Source: Beijerinckiaceae bacterium
GTDB taxonomy: Bacteria; Pseudomonadota; Alphaproteobacteria; Rhizobiales; Beijerinckiaceae
Length of the DNA stretch: 41,760 nt
Direction of reading: 5' to 3'
Assembly (NCBI GenBank): GCA_947456505.1
Contig: CANGTC010000015.1
Coordinates: 1-41,760, forward strand
Positions 33,796-41,760 of the stretch are shown here, piece after piece. A program made the translations under genes and the position numbers. The notes under the pieces are model-generated. The model did no database searches, was not told the DNA's origin, and worked only from the letters and a program-made list of their open reading frames with translations. Positions within the stretch are counted from its first letter, which is position 1. Each line of letters starts with the position of its first letter.

Positions 33796-34745
33796 CCACC
33801 TCTGACCAGTGCGGCAAGCCCCTCTTTGAGGCCGATCTTAACCCGCCAGTCCGGCAGGATCTCGCCAGGCGCAGGTTCCATCGCCTCGCCCTTTCGGTAT
33901 GGGCGTTCGCCAAATGCGACGGCCATCTTCCGACCTGAGAGCTGCTCAAGCATCGCCACCAGCTCTTTTATGGAGATTGGCTGTCCGGATCGGACGGTGA
34001 AACGCTCGAAGCCACCGTGCTCGGTGGCGATTAAACGGGTCTCGGCGACAAGAAAAGCTTCGACGACATCCTCGACATGCACAAGATCAATTCGCTGGTC
34101 ACCGGGAGATAGACCTAAATGCGAACCTGAAGCGAGCGTCGAGAGCAATAGAGATAGTAATTTGCCCCGCGGATCATCAGCGCCGAAGGTGTCGTAGAGC
34201 CGCAGCGACATGACCCTCAGACCATCGGTTGCCGCATAATGTGCGAGGATCGCTTCGAAGGCGGCCTTTGTTGCGGCATATAGTGAATTGGGCGCCTCTC
34301 GCCCGAACTGGTCGACTTGCCAGGATGTGCCCGCCACGATCATCCGCTGACATCCCGCGCGCACGGCCGCCTCCGCCACACGAGTGGCGAAGCCAAGATT
34401 AGAGGCTACGAGATCATCAACATCTTCGGTATTGTGACGGGCGATAAATTTTCCAGCGAGATGGAAGACTGTCTTCGGCTTGATCTTTGCAATCTTCTCC
34501 GCGAGGACAGTGGCGCTTGCATCATCATGCAAAACCATGGCGCCCGCAGCCTCAAGGTCTGATGCGTTGGTCGCGGTCCTTACTAAAGCAACGACCGGGC
34601 GTCCTTCAGCAAGAAGACGGCGCATTAAGCGAGAACCGATAAATCCCGTAGCGCCGGTCAATAGCGCCAAATCACGTGATGTCTCTCGGGCGATCATGGG
34701 CGATTTTCGAAGTACGTCGAAGCGTGAGGCTGTTTCAGGATGCAT
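33792..34745 (-). CDS. NAD(P)-dependent sugar-nucleotide epimerase/reductase (extended SDR)
   Basis: The product is 317 residues. LALLTGATGFIGSRLMRRLL near residue 25 is the dinucleotide-binding motif, HLAGKF follows, and GTSWQV with LYAATKAAFE supplies the Tyr-x-x-x-Lys catalytic pair near residue 165. DLVHVEDVVEAFLVAE is typical of GDP/CDP/dTDP-sugar dehydratases and reductases. It likely reduces or epimerises a 4-keto-6-deoxy sugar together with the co-translated RmlC-like epimerase. An internal ATG at 34697 would give a family-typical short N-terminus and may be the true start; neither has a good ribosome site. GC content is back to the genomic level here. Confidence 0.85.
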   Translation of the reverse strand: MHPETASRFDVLRKSPMIARETSRDLALLTGATGFIGSRLMRRLLAEGRPVVALVRTATNASDLEAAGAMVLHDDASATVLAEKIAKIKPKTVFHLAGKFIARHNTEDVDDLVASNLGFATRVAEAAVRAGCQRMIVAGTSWQVDQFGREAPNSLYAATKAAFEAILAHYAATDGLRVMSLRLYDTFGADDPRGKLLSLLLSTLASGSHLGLSPGDQRIDLVHVEDVVEAFLVAETRLIATEHGGFERFTVRSGQPISIKELVAMLEQLSGRKMAVAFGERPYRKGEAMEPAPGEILPDWRVKIGLKEGLAALVRGG

Positions 34746-35627
34746 GGCTGATCGATCAATGCGCCATTAAACATGATCATCATCACCGCATTCAGAGCCC
34801 GCCAACATTTCGCCAGTCTCTGGCCTCAAGGCTCCATTCAATTTGGAGCCTGCGCCAATTTGTAATGTGATCGATAATTTCAAACTGGCGATGAACATCC
34901 ACAAATCCTACGCGCGCTCTGGTTAACGAATTGATATATCATTTTAATTGCAATTGCGGCGCGTCAGGAAATTGGCGGTTTCGATCGCATTCGCTGTTCA
35001 TGTCTGCTCTGGTTCGACTGGATGCTGATGACTGTCGCGTTTGATTTTGATCACTCCGGACGCCAACTTTATAAACAGCGCGCTTGAATCAGTTATTTCA
35101 TTAAAGCCAAGATCAAGCTAACTTCTTCTATCGGGTAGATTTTCGTCTCGTGCCATCAGCCCTGCGGCTTCGTTGTGTTTATTCATTCGCTGATCCGAAG
35201 CGTTTCGCCGCCGAATGGCATGCATACAATGAATGGCGTCTCATACGCCCGTGCGTCTTACAATCAAAAAAGCAGTGTCATAGGAGAGCGCATAGATAGA
35301 ACAGATAAAGCTTGACCAATTCCGCAATGAGTTTCTGACTTCGAATAGCGACCGCCTTGAACTCGACATTAGATGCATATTTCCATATTTCGCGCGCAGC
35401 TATGAATGTCAGGTCCCACGCAACTCCACTGCTCCACTAGCCGTTGTCCGGATGACGCGGGGGCGACTGCGGTGGAGATGAAATGCGCAACGAAGCGAGG
35501 CCGTTTGGGTTTTCCGGGCTGGTCAGCCCAGCATGGGACTCCCGGGATAGCGGGCGCTGGCGCGTCGGGCGACCTGGCGATCCGGGTAAGCCGCGCAATA
35601 ACCTTCCGTGCGGGCTTGGAGGCTCCC
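34746..35627. other. Long gap upstream of the Crp/Fnr regulator
   Basis: About 880 bases with no gene I can support. The first two thirds are AT-leaning; from ~35400 it turns GC-rich and the regulator frame happens to be open back to 35406, but the sequence there is not protein-like and the ribosome site favours 35628. Promoters for the sugar genes (minus) and the regulator (plus) must be here. Confidence 0.5.
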
Positions 35628-36335
35628 ATGCTTGATCTTGAGCCCCGGGCGCGATCCGCGCATCCGCTGAATATTTCTTTGGAGATGTCGCCCAAGGCCG
35701 GGGCGGATGAGGCTATGGTCGAGTTGGATCTCGCAGATATCTCCCGCCACATCAGGCTTGACGCCAAGGCGACGGTCTTTACCGAAGGCGCAAGGGCCGA
35801 TGCCGTCTGGACGCTCGTCAGCGGTTCCATACTGCTCTCAAAGCTTCTGCGTGATGGGCGCCGTCAGGTCGTGGGCATCGTCGTTCCCGGCGACTTTCTG
35901 GGCCTTCCCCTGCAATCGGCGAATGGGTTCACGGCGACCACGCTGACCCCCTCAACCCTGTGCCGTTTCGACCGGACCCGCTTCACCGATCTTCTCAACC
36001 GCACGCCGGGCCTGATGCGCCAGGTTTTTGAGACCTTTTCTCATGAACTCGCTCTGGCGCAGGCCCATATGCTTCTGCTTGGCCGGCGCAGCGCCGAGGA
36101 AAAGGTGGCCGCCTTCCTGCTGAGCCTGCGCGACCGCTGGGCGCCCTTGCAGGGCCTCACCTCCCGCGTCGACCTGCCCATGACGCGGCAGGATATTGGG
36201 GACTATCTCGGCCTGACGCTGGAAACCGTCAGCCGGACCATGACCAAGCTGGCGCAACGCAAGATCATTGCGGTGATTCCGGACGGGGTGCGAATCCTTG
36301 ACGCGGAAAGGCTGGAGCGGGCCGCGAGCCTTTAA
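35628..36335 (+). CDS. Crp/Fnr-family transcriptional regulator (FixK-like)
   Basis: The product is 235 residues from ATG 35628, which has GGAGG five bases upstream; this trims 74 codons from the longest frame and gives the family length. The cyclic-nucleotide-type beta roll spans ~30-140 (VFTEGARADAVWTLVSGSIL; RRQVVGIVVPGDFLGLP), the dimer helix has LGRRSAEEKVAAFLLSLRDR, and the winged helix TRQDIGDYLGLTLETVSRTM near 185 contains the E..SR recognition pattern (ETVSR) that reads TTGAT-type FNR/FixK boxes. The N-terminal Fe-S cysteine cluster of FNR is absent, so it does not sense oxygen that way. It precedes the TAXI-type gene by 78 bases on the same strand and may control it. Confidence 0.9.
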   Translation: MLDLEPRARSAHPLNISLEMSPKAGADEAMVELDLADISRHIRLDAKATVFTEGARADAVWTLVSGSILLSKLLRDGRRQVVGIVVPGDFLGLPLQSANGFTATTLTPSTLCRFDRTRFTDLLNRTPGLMRQVFETFSHELALAQAHMLLLGRRSAEEKVAAFLLSLRDRWAPLQGLTSRVDLPMTRQDIGDYLGLTLETVSRTMTKLAQRKIIAVIPDGVRILDAERLERAASL

Positions 36336-36413
36336 GGTTTGGCGGGCTTGTCCAGCAGGTCTCTTGAGCGCACGACGCTCCCGTGGCAGCATGGCGCAAA
36401 AGGGAGAACGTCC

Positions 36414-37373
36414 ATGCCTGAACCGCTTCCGCGCGGCGCCAATTTCCGGCGTACCAAATTCCTCTGGGAAATCGGCCTTGATGTCGCTGGCGACCCCACA
36501 ACGCCCTATGGCGGCGATAGAGACATGTGCATCAGCATTGGCAACGGCTCCGGCGAGGCCTGGCGCCCGGCCATGCGCATGGGCACAGGCTCACCGATCC
36601 TGGCGCTGGATGTGGCGCGGGGCGGGCTTGAGATGGCCATGGTGAACCCCTCAGCCTTTCTCACCCAGGCTGTGCGCGGCGTGGGACTGTTCAAGGAGCC
36701 CCTGCCCCTGCGGATCGTCGCCAATTATCCCAGCTTTGACCGTTTCGTTTTCATGATCAACCCGAAGACCGGTCTAAAGTCGCTCAAGGATGTGAAGGAC
36801 CGCAAATTTCCTTTGCACGTCTCAGTCAAGGAGGACGTCACCCATTCGACCCGGGTCTTCATCGATCAGGCGCTGGCCTTCTATGGCTTCAGCCTCGCCG
36901 ACATCGAATCGTGGGGCGGCAAGCTCAATCTAACCGGCGCCCCGGCGGATCCCCGACGGGTGTCGGCGCTGAACACGGGAGAACTTGACGCCATCTTTGA
37001 CGAGGGCCTCACCGTCTGGCTCGACATGGCGGTCAAGGCGGGCATGCGTTTCATGGATCTGGAGCCCGACCACTTCGCTTATCTCAACACGCTCGGTTGG
37101 CGTCGCGTCTTGCTGCGCAAAGGCTATTGGGGCGCGCCGGAGGACCATTGGTGCATCGACTACAGTGGCTGGCCGCTCTATGCACGCGCGGATTTTCCTG
37201 AGCATCTCGCCTACAAGGCGGCCCGTGCGGCCGTGGCGCGGGAGGCGGAAATCGTCTGGGAACCCGAGTATCGGGGGGTCGCGGAGCTTTTCACGGAAAC
37301 CGAGTCGACGCCCATGGATGTTCCCCTCCATGCGGGGGCGGCGCGATTCTGGCGCGAGCATTCGGGGACCTGA
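36414..37373 (+). CDS. TAXI-family TRAP-type solute-binding protein without signal peptide
   Basis: The product is 319 residues from ATG 36414, with GGGAG eight bases upstream. DMCISIGNGSGEAWRPAMRM near residue 38 is the ligand-cradle start of TAXI proteins, followed by LEMAMVNPSAFLTQAVRG. FPLHVSVKEDVTHSTRVFID and GELDAIFDEGLTVWLDMAVK complete both lobes. TAXI proteins are normally exported and deliver dicarboxylates or aromatic acids to TRAP permeases. Here no hydrophobic leader is present with this start or any upstream one, and no dctQM-type permease is near. It may be a cytoplasmic ligand sensor, or an enzyme-like relative. It ends nine bases before the convergent HlyD gene, inside a hairpin. 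Confidence 0.8.
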   Translation: MPEPLPRGANFRRTKFLWEIGLDVAGDPTTPYGGDRDMCISIGNGSGEAWRPAMRMGTGSPILALDVARGGLEMAMVNPSAFLTQAVRGVGLFKEPLPLRIVANYPSFDRFVFMINPKTGLKSLKDVKDRKFPLHVSVKEDVTHSTRVFIDQALAFYGFSLADIESWGGKLNLTGAPADPRRVSALNTGELDAIFDEGLTVWLDMAVKAGMRFMDLEPDHFAYLNTLGWRRVLLRKGYWGAPEDHWCIDYSGWPLYARADFPEHLAYKAARAAVAREAEIVWEPEYRGVAELFTETESTPMDVPLHAGAARFWREHSGT

Positions 37374-37390
37374 CAGTCCCCGTCATTTTT
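37364..37390 (+). terminator. Rho-independent terminator for the TAXI-type gene
   Basis: GGGGAC (37364-37369) pairs with GTCCCC (37376-37381) around six bases, followed by gtcattttt. The stem overlaps the stop codon at 37371-37373, and the T run lies inside the last codons of the convergent HlyD gene. The stem is short but all strong pairs. Confidence 0.6.
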
Positions 37391-38693
37391 CTCGCCAGGT
37401 CTTCTGGATCTGATCCACCAATGGCTTGGTGAGATAGGACAGGACAGTTCGGTCGCCGGTGCGGATAAAGGTCTCCACAGGCATGCCCGGCACGAGCCGC
37501 AATCCATTGAGGCGCTGGATCTCGCTTTCGGAAACATTGATCCGGAGCGTGTAAAAGCTTGCGCCGGATTTCTGATCCTGGCTCACATCCGCTGAAATGC
37601 GGCTGACCTCCCCCTCCAATTCCGGCGTCGTACGCTGACTGAAGGCTGAAAAACGGACCATGGCGGTCTGCCCCACCCTTACCTGATCAATGTCCTGTGG
37701 CGCGATCTTCACCTCGGCGCTCAGCGCGTCAGCCTCAGGCACGATCAACATGATCGGCTCGCCCTGGGATGAAATCACGCCGCCCACGGTATGCGCGGTG
37801 AGTTGATGCACCACGCCATCCTGCGGCGCGCGAATATCGATGCGGCGCAACTGATCCTCAGCGGCGACCTTCCGCTCAACATATTCAGAGATCCTCGACC
37901 TGATCTCCGCCAGATCCTTGCTCACCTCGGACCGCAAATCCTGATCAACCTGAAGTATTTGCAGCTCGGTCTCCGCGATCTTGCCGCGGGTCTGGGCGAT
38001 GTTGGAAATCAGAGCGCCGCGCTCTCCGTCCAGCCGCGCGCCGTCACGCTCCAGCGCTGTGAGGCGCGTCAACTGGATCAGATTTTTCTGCCAGAGGATG
38101 CGCACCCCCTTCAGCTCCTCGCCGATCAAAGCGATCTCGCGTCCCTTGGCGACAACCTGATCATTAAGGCCCTGAATTTGTTCCTTAAGCTGTGAAATTC
38201 GCTCGCGCAGCTGGGCCACCTGGCCATCGCGCGCCGACCGACGGGTCTCGAAGAACCTGCGCTCTCCCTCGACCGCATGCGCCACGTCAGGCTCGGCGAT
38301 CCGCGTCAACAAGTCCTCCGGAAAGATGACCTCAGCGGCCGAGTCCCGTTCCGCCTCGTCGCGGGCCCGCCGCGCGGCGAGCTCATCCAGAGCCTTGGTG
38401 ACAATCGCCAGATTGGCCCGAGTCTGTGTTTCGTCGAGGCGGACCAGAATATCCCCCGCCTTCACCCGGTCGCCATCGCGCACGCGCACCTCGCCCACGA
38501 CACCGCCTGTGGGATGCTGAACCTTCTTGACGCTGGAATCCACGACCAGTGCGCCTGACGCGACGACCGCTCCAGCAATTTCGGTATTGGCCGCCCATCC
38601 GCCAATTCCCATGGTGAGCATGCAGGAGACCGCAACGCCCCCGAGCAGCGCGCGGCGCATGGAGACCAGGGTCTTGTTCAAGGGGTCCCTCAT
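37383..38693 (-). CDS. HlyD/PrtE-type membrane fusion protein of type I secretion
   Basis: The product is 436 residues. One membrane anchor (ALLGGVAVSCMLTMGIGGWA, residues ~14-33) is followed by a lipoyl-like beta segment (VQHPTGGVVGEVRVRDGDRV), a long alpha-helical hairpin (~100-285; AQLRERISQLKEQIQGLNDQ) and a return beta barrel (RRIDIRAPQDGVVHQLTAHT near 290; GMPVETFIRTGDRTVLSYLT at the end). It bridges the inner-membrane ABC exporter to a TolC-type outer-membrane channel. ATG 38693 overlaps the exporter stop (ATGA), so both are translated together. No tolC gene is in the window. Serralysin/RTX-type cargo is encoded immediately upstream of the exporter. Confidence 0.93.
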   Translation of the reverse strand: MRDPLNKTLVSMRRALLGGVAVSCMLTMGIGGWAANTEIAGAVVASGALVVDSSVKKVQHPTGGVVGEVRVRDGDRVKAGDILVRLDETQTRANLAIVTKALDELAARRARDEAERDSAAEVIFPEDLLTRIAEPDVAHAVEGERRFFETRRSARDGQVAQLRERISQLKEQIQGLNDQVVAKGREIALIGEELKGVRILWQKNLIQLTRLTALERDGARLDGERGALISNIAQTRGKIAETELQILQVDQDLRSEVSKDLAEIRSRISEYVERKVAAEDQLRRIDIRAPQDGVVHQLTAHTVGGVISSQGEPIMLIVPEADALSAEVKIAPQDIDQVRVGQTAMVRFSAFSQRTTPELEGEVSRISADVSQDQKSGASFYTLRINVSESEIQRLNGLRLVPGMPVETFIRTGDRTVLSYLTKPLVDQIQKTWREK

Positions 38694-40432
38694 GTGCCGG
38701 TCGCCACGGCTGGGGGTTGGAGCGCCGTCGCCACAGGCCGCAGCACCTTGCGCAGAACCTCATCGCGCGGCCCAAAGCCTTTCGCCTCGCCATTCGCCAT
38801 GGCGAGCACGAGATCAACGGAAGCAAGAGCGCTGGGCCTGTGCGCCATCACCACCGCCACGCCGCCGCGCTGACGCACATTCAAAATAGCCTGAGTCAGC
38901 GCCTGCTCGCCCTCAACATCCAGACTCGAATTTGGCTCATCGAGCACCACAAGGAAGGGATCTCCATAGAGCGCGCGTGCAAGAGCGATGCGTTGCCGCT
39001 GCCCGCCTGACAACGTGACGCCACCCTCGCCAAGACGTGTGTCATAACCCTGGGGAAAGTTGACGATCATCTCATGAACGCCCGCTTGCCGGGCCGCCCG
39101 CATGACAGCCTCCGGTTCGGGATGAGGGTCGAAGCGGGCGATGTTGCTGGCGATGGTGCCACCGAACAATTCAACGTCCTGAGCCAGATAGCCGATATGG
39201 CGGCCCAGTTCCTCCCGCGACCACTGGCCCAACATGGCGCCATCCAGCCTGACCGCCCCGCGCTGCGGTCTCCAGATCCCCACCAGGGCTCGAGCCAGCG
39301 ACGACTTGCCCGCAGCGCTTGGTCCAATCACCCCCAGCGCACTGCCAGCCTTCAATTCGAAGGAGACGTTGTTGACCGCCACCCGCGCGCCGCCGGGCGT
39401 GGTGACCATGAGCCCCTCTGCAGCAAAGGTGCGGCAGGGTTTATCCAGAGGCATCGGATCGGCGGTTTCCGGAAACGTGGCGAAAAGGTCCCGCAGACGC
39501 CGCCAGCCCTGACGCGCGGCGCCAAAAGCTTTCCATTGGGAAATCAACAGTTCAACTGGGGCCAGCGCCCGCGAGGTCATGATGGAGGAGGCGATGATCA
39601 CCCCCCCGCTCGCCTCATTGTTGATGACCAAATAGGCCCCAAGCCCAAGAACCCCAGACTGAAGCGCCGCGCGCGCAGCCTTGGAGAGGCCCGACAGGCC
39701 GCTGGCGACGCCACTGGCCCGATCCTGCGCATCAAGGTGTTTCTGATTCGCCTGTTCCCAGAGGTCGCCAACCCGCCGACCCATGCCCAGGGCCGCCACA
39801 ACTTCCGCATTCCGACGGCTCGTCTCGGCGAGGCCGTTTCGAACTGCGGCGTGCCGCGCGACCTCGGCGATGGGCTTACGCGTGAAAACCTCGGCGCAAA
39901 TCGTGATCGTTATCAACATAATCGCGCCCATAAGAGCAGCGATTCCGATCAAGGGGTGGAACAAAAAACAGATCCCCAGGTAAAAGGGCATCCAGGGAAG
40001 ATCGATCAATCCAAGCGGCCCTCCGCCGGACAGAAAGCTCCGGACCTGATCGAGATCGCGCATAGGCTGCAAACCATTGGCGGATCCGTTGCCGGTCAAT
40101 GACATCTGCCCGACAATGCGGAACACAGCCGGGCTGAGCCGTTCGTCGAGCGATCGAGCCATTTGAAGCAGCACGCGAGACCGAAAATAGTCCAGCGCCG
40201 CCTGCCCGGCGAACAAGGTCGCCGCCAGCAAAGACAGGGCGATGAGCGTGGGCACGCTGCGGCTCGGAATCACCCGGTCATAGACCTGGAGCATATAAAA
40301 TGAGCCCGTGAGATAGAGAACGTTGATCAGTCCACTGAACAGGGCGAGCCCCAAAAAGGCGCCCCTGGACGCGCTGATCACCGATAAAAAGCCGGGAGCG
40401 CCGACAAGCCGGGCGCCCGAACCACCGGTCAT
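38690..40432 (-). CDS. PrtD-type type I secretion permease/ATPase
   Basis: The product is 580 residues from ATG 40432 (a GTG at 40435 is also in frame). Residues ~20-300 form the transmembrane domain (LALFSGLINVLYLTGSFYML; VYDRVIPSRSVPTLIALSLL). The ATPase domain follows: Walker A GPSAAGKSS near 369, signature TLSGGQRQRIALARALYGDP near 470, Walker B FLVVLDEPNSSLD near 490 and the H-loop MAHRPS. No C39 peptidase domain is present, in line with PrtD/AprD exporters that read a C-terminal uncleaved signal. It drives export of the RTX protein upstream, and is translationally coupled to the HlyD-type adaptor. A long opposite-strand frame (39074-40102) is an artefact. Confidence 0.93.
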   Translation of the reverse strand: MTGGSGARLVGAPGFLSVISASRGAFLGLALFSGLINVLYLTGSFYMLQVYDRVIPSRSVPTLIALSLLAATLFAGQAALDYFRSRVLLQMARSLDERLSPAVFRIVGQMSLTGNGSANGLQPMRDLDQVRSFLSGGGPLGLIDLPWMPFYLGICFLFHPLIGIAALMGAIMLITITICAEVFTRKPIAEVARHAAVRNGLAETSRRNAEVVAALGMGRRVGDLWEQANQKHLDAQDRASGVASGLSGLSKAARAALQSGVLGLGAYLVINNEASGGVIIASSIMTSRALAPVELLISQWKAFGAARQGWRRLRDLFATFPETADPMPLDKPCRTFAAEGLMVTTPGGARVAVNNVSFELKAGSALGVIGPSAAGKSSLARALVGIWRPQRGAVRLDGAMLGQWSREELGRHIGYLAQDVELFGGTIASNIARFDPHPEPEAVMRAARQAGVHEMIVNFPQGYDTRLGEGGVTLSGGQRQRIALARALYGDPFLVVLDEPNSSLDVEGEQALTQAILNVRQRGGVAVVMAHRPSALASVDLVLAMANGEAKGFGPRDEVLRKVLRPVATALQPPAVATGT

Positions 40433-40435
40433 CAC

Positions 40436-40703
40436 CGCTATGGGAGGGTCCCCCCTGCAAGCGCAAGGACCGACAGAACGTTACACCGCAAACCCAACAA
40501 ACCGGGCGAGAAACCCTTGATTTTTAAAGCCTTGTCCAAATCATCACCTGTCAATCAAAAGCGCAACCCAATTCAAACCACATAATCATAGCAATAATAA
40601 GACGCGCGCTCCAGAAAACACAAGAGTCGAAATGGAAACACCCATATTCCGGATGCGGCGCCACCCAACCGCGCCCCCCGGATCCAGCTTTCTCAGACGC
40701 AGC
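40436..40703. other. Gap between RTX gene and exporter gene
   Basis: About 270 bases, partly AT-rich (40530-40640), between the RTX stop and the PrtD start on the same strand. A separate exporter promoter or an RNA processing point is plausible; no strong hairpin was identified. Confidence 0.35.
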
Positions 40704-41760
40704 CTATAAAACGAAATCCGTACTGTGCAGCGCAGCCGGATTGTTCGTGAGCAGGATCTTGAAATCAGCCAGCCCGTCTCCATTCACATCACCCAGAACG
40801 GCATGGCCTGACGTTTCGTAAATCAATTGCCCGGCGACCCCGGTAAGTTTCGTCGAGCTGCTGAAGGCGAAATGCTGCTGATTGGCAACATCCGGATTGA
40901 TGTCGATGGAGCTCAGATCGATCTTGTCCGCGCCGACGACGAAATCGGTAATCGTGTCAGGCGCAGCTGCCGGTGATTCCGAGACAAATTTAAAAACAAA
41001 GGCGTCATTGCCCGCGCCACCCGTCAGGGTATCGACCCCAGCGCCTCCATAGAGCGTGTCGGCGCCCGCACCGCCATTCATCAAATCGTCGCCAGCGCCG
41101 CCATCAAGGTAGTTATTCCCGTCATTGCCTGTAATGACATTGTTGGAAACATTTCCGGTTGCGGTGAAATCCTTGAACGCCCTGGTGTCGGAAGGATTCA
41201 TCAGCGTCAGATTTTCCACATTGATGAATTTCGCAAGGGAAAAATTCGTGTAAGCAAGGACGGTGTCTGTCCCCTCTCCAACACACTCCTGAACGATATC
41301 GCCGGAGTTATTGACGATATAGTTGTCATTCCCAAGGCCGCCGACCAATGTGTCAACGCCGACGCCGCCATCAATCGTATCATCGCCAAGAGCGCCAAAA
41401 AGGATATTATTGCCATCATTCCCCGTGATGTAATTATTATTGTCATTGCCGATCGCATACATCACACCCGCCCCGCTCAAAACAGCGGGATTAAGCAAGG
41501 TCAGATTCTCCACGTTGGGGAGCGTCTTGAGAGAATAGCTGAAAGCAACCTGTATCGTATCGATCCCACCGCCTGCGGCCTCGATCACTATATCGCCTGC
41601 ATTATCGACGATATCCACGACATAGGTGTCGTCGCCGATGCCGCCGATCATCGTATCAGCGCCTGCGCCGCCGTCGAGCGTGTCGTTACCGCCGTTACCG
41701 ATGAGCTTATTATTCGCCTGATTGCCAACCAGCAGATCATCGCCTGATCCGCCAACGGCA
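40704..41760 (-). CDS. RTX calcium-binding protein, C-terminal part (start beyond window)
   Basis: The frame is open from the right edge to TAG at 40704-40706, at least 351 residues. It alternates haemolysin-type nonapeptide runs (GGAGDDLMNGGAGADTLYGG; LVGGLGNDNYIVNNSGDIV) with segments of the 'VENLTLMNPS' type seen in many RTX proteins. The end resembles serralysin-like C-terminal domains: VFKFVSESPAAAPDTITDFV and then SSTDFVL-like residues, so the last four are DFVL, an acidic residue plus three hydrophobic ones as required by PrtD-type exporters. The exporter and adaptor genes follow on the same strand. No protease or lipase domain is visible in this part. Calcium binding and secretion are firm; function depends on the unseen N-terminus. 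Confidence 0.92.
   Translation of the reverse strand, partial: AVGGSGDDLLVGNQANNKLIGNGGNDTLDGGAGADTMIGGIGDDTYVVDIVDNAGDIVIEAAGGGIDTIQVAFSYSLKTLPNVENLTLLNPAVLSGAGVMYAIGNDNNNYITGNDGNNILFGALGDDTIDGGVGVDTLVGGLGNDNYIVNNSGDIVQECVGEGTDTVLAYTNFSLAKFINVENLTLMNPSDTRAFKDFTATGNVSNNVITGNDGNNYLDGGAGDDLMNGGAGADTLYGGAGVDTLTGGAGNDAFVFKFVSESPAAAPDTITDFVVGADKIDLSSIDINPDVANQQHFAFSSSTKLTGVAGQLIYETSGHAVLGDVNGDGLADFKILLTNNPAALHSTDFVL

Noticed and set aside
35406-35627. N-terminal extension of the Crp/Fnr regulator
   Set aside because: The extension is not protein-like, exceeds family length, and GGAGG five bases before 35628 marks the true start.
39074-40102. 342-codon open frame on the plus strand
   Set aside because: Antisense shadow of the PrtD-type exporter; no recognisable domain or ribosome site.

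Overview
The window looks like chromosome of a GC-rich alphaproteobacterium, probably Hyphomicrobiales (Rhizobiales; Beijerinckiaceae/Bradyrhizobium-like). This is inferred from codon use, the many Bug-type (TctC) binding proteins, a TAXI-type TRAP binding protein, a Liv-type ABC transporter, a Crp/FixK-type regulator and PrtD/HlyD-type type I secretion. No rRNA, tRNA, CRISPR array or intact insertion sequence was found. It is mostly accessory in character.

Layout. (1) 1-878: start of a minus-strand RTX-like protein built from 81-residue repeats. (2) 1178-4539: a phage-like module with a RAD52-type annealing protein carrying an HNH-like zinc domain, a Gp157-like protein, a divergent XRE regulator with twin operator-like palindromes between them, and two hypothetical proteins. 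(3) 5054-15333: a catabolic block with two FAD aromatic hydroxylases (one NicC-like), an acyl-CoA-dehydrogenase-fold monooxygenase, two orphan Bug binding proteins, a molybdenum hydroxylase large subunit and an exported hypothetical. (4) 16116-22362: two tandem exported beta-propeller proteins, each with a regulatory-like beta domain and one CxxCH haem c motif (the downstream one frameshifted), a Tat-exported FMN alpha-hydroxy-acid oxidase that also carries CxxCH, a decayed gene with a terminator-like hairpin, and a third Bug protein. (5) 22681-27227: a complete Liv-type ABC transporter with LivM and LivG fused. (6) 27783-34745: an AT-richer glycosylation island with a TPR-GT9-like protein, a TPR-OGT (GT41) protein, a DUF707 protein, an RmlC-like epimerase and a sugar-nucleotide reductase. 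(7) 35628-37373: a Crp/Fnr regulator and a TAXI-type binding protein without a signal peptide. (8) 37383-41760: an RTX protein (C-terminal part) followed by its PrtD-type ABC exporter and HlyD-type adaptor.

How they may work together. Regions 3-5 read as uptake and oxidation of aromatic, N-heterocyclic or hydroxy-acid compounds, with binding proteins beside oxidases. Region 4 may be a small periplasmic redox module, since three consecutive exported proteins each have a single haem-attachment motif. Regions 6 and 8 fit a cell surface made of secreted RTX proteins plus glycosylation enzymes. These links are inferred from position. The window also shows decay: one single-base frameshift, one gene remnant with in-frame stops, and possible transposase traces.
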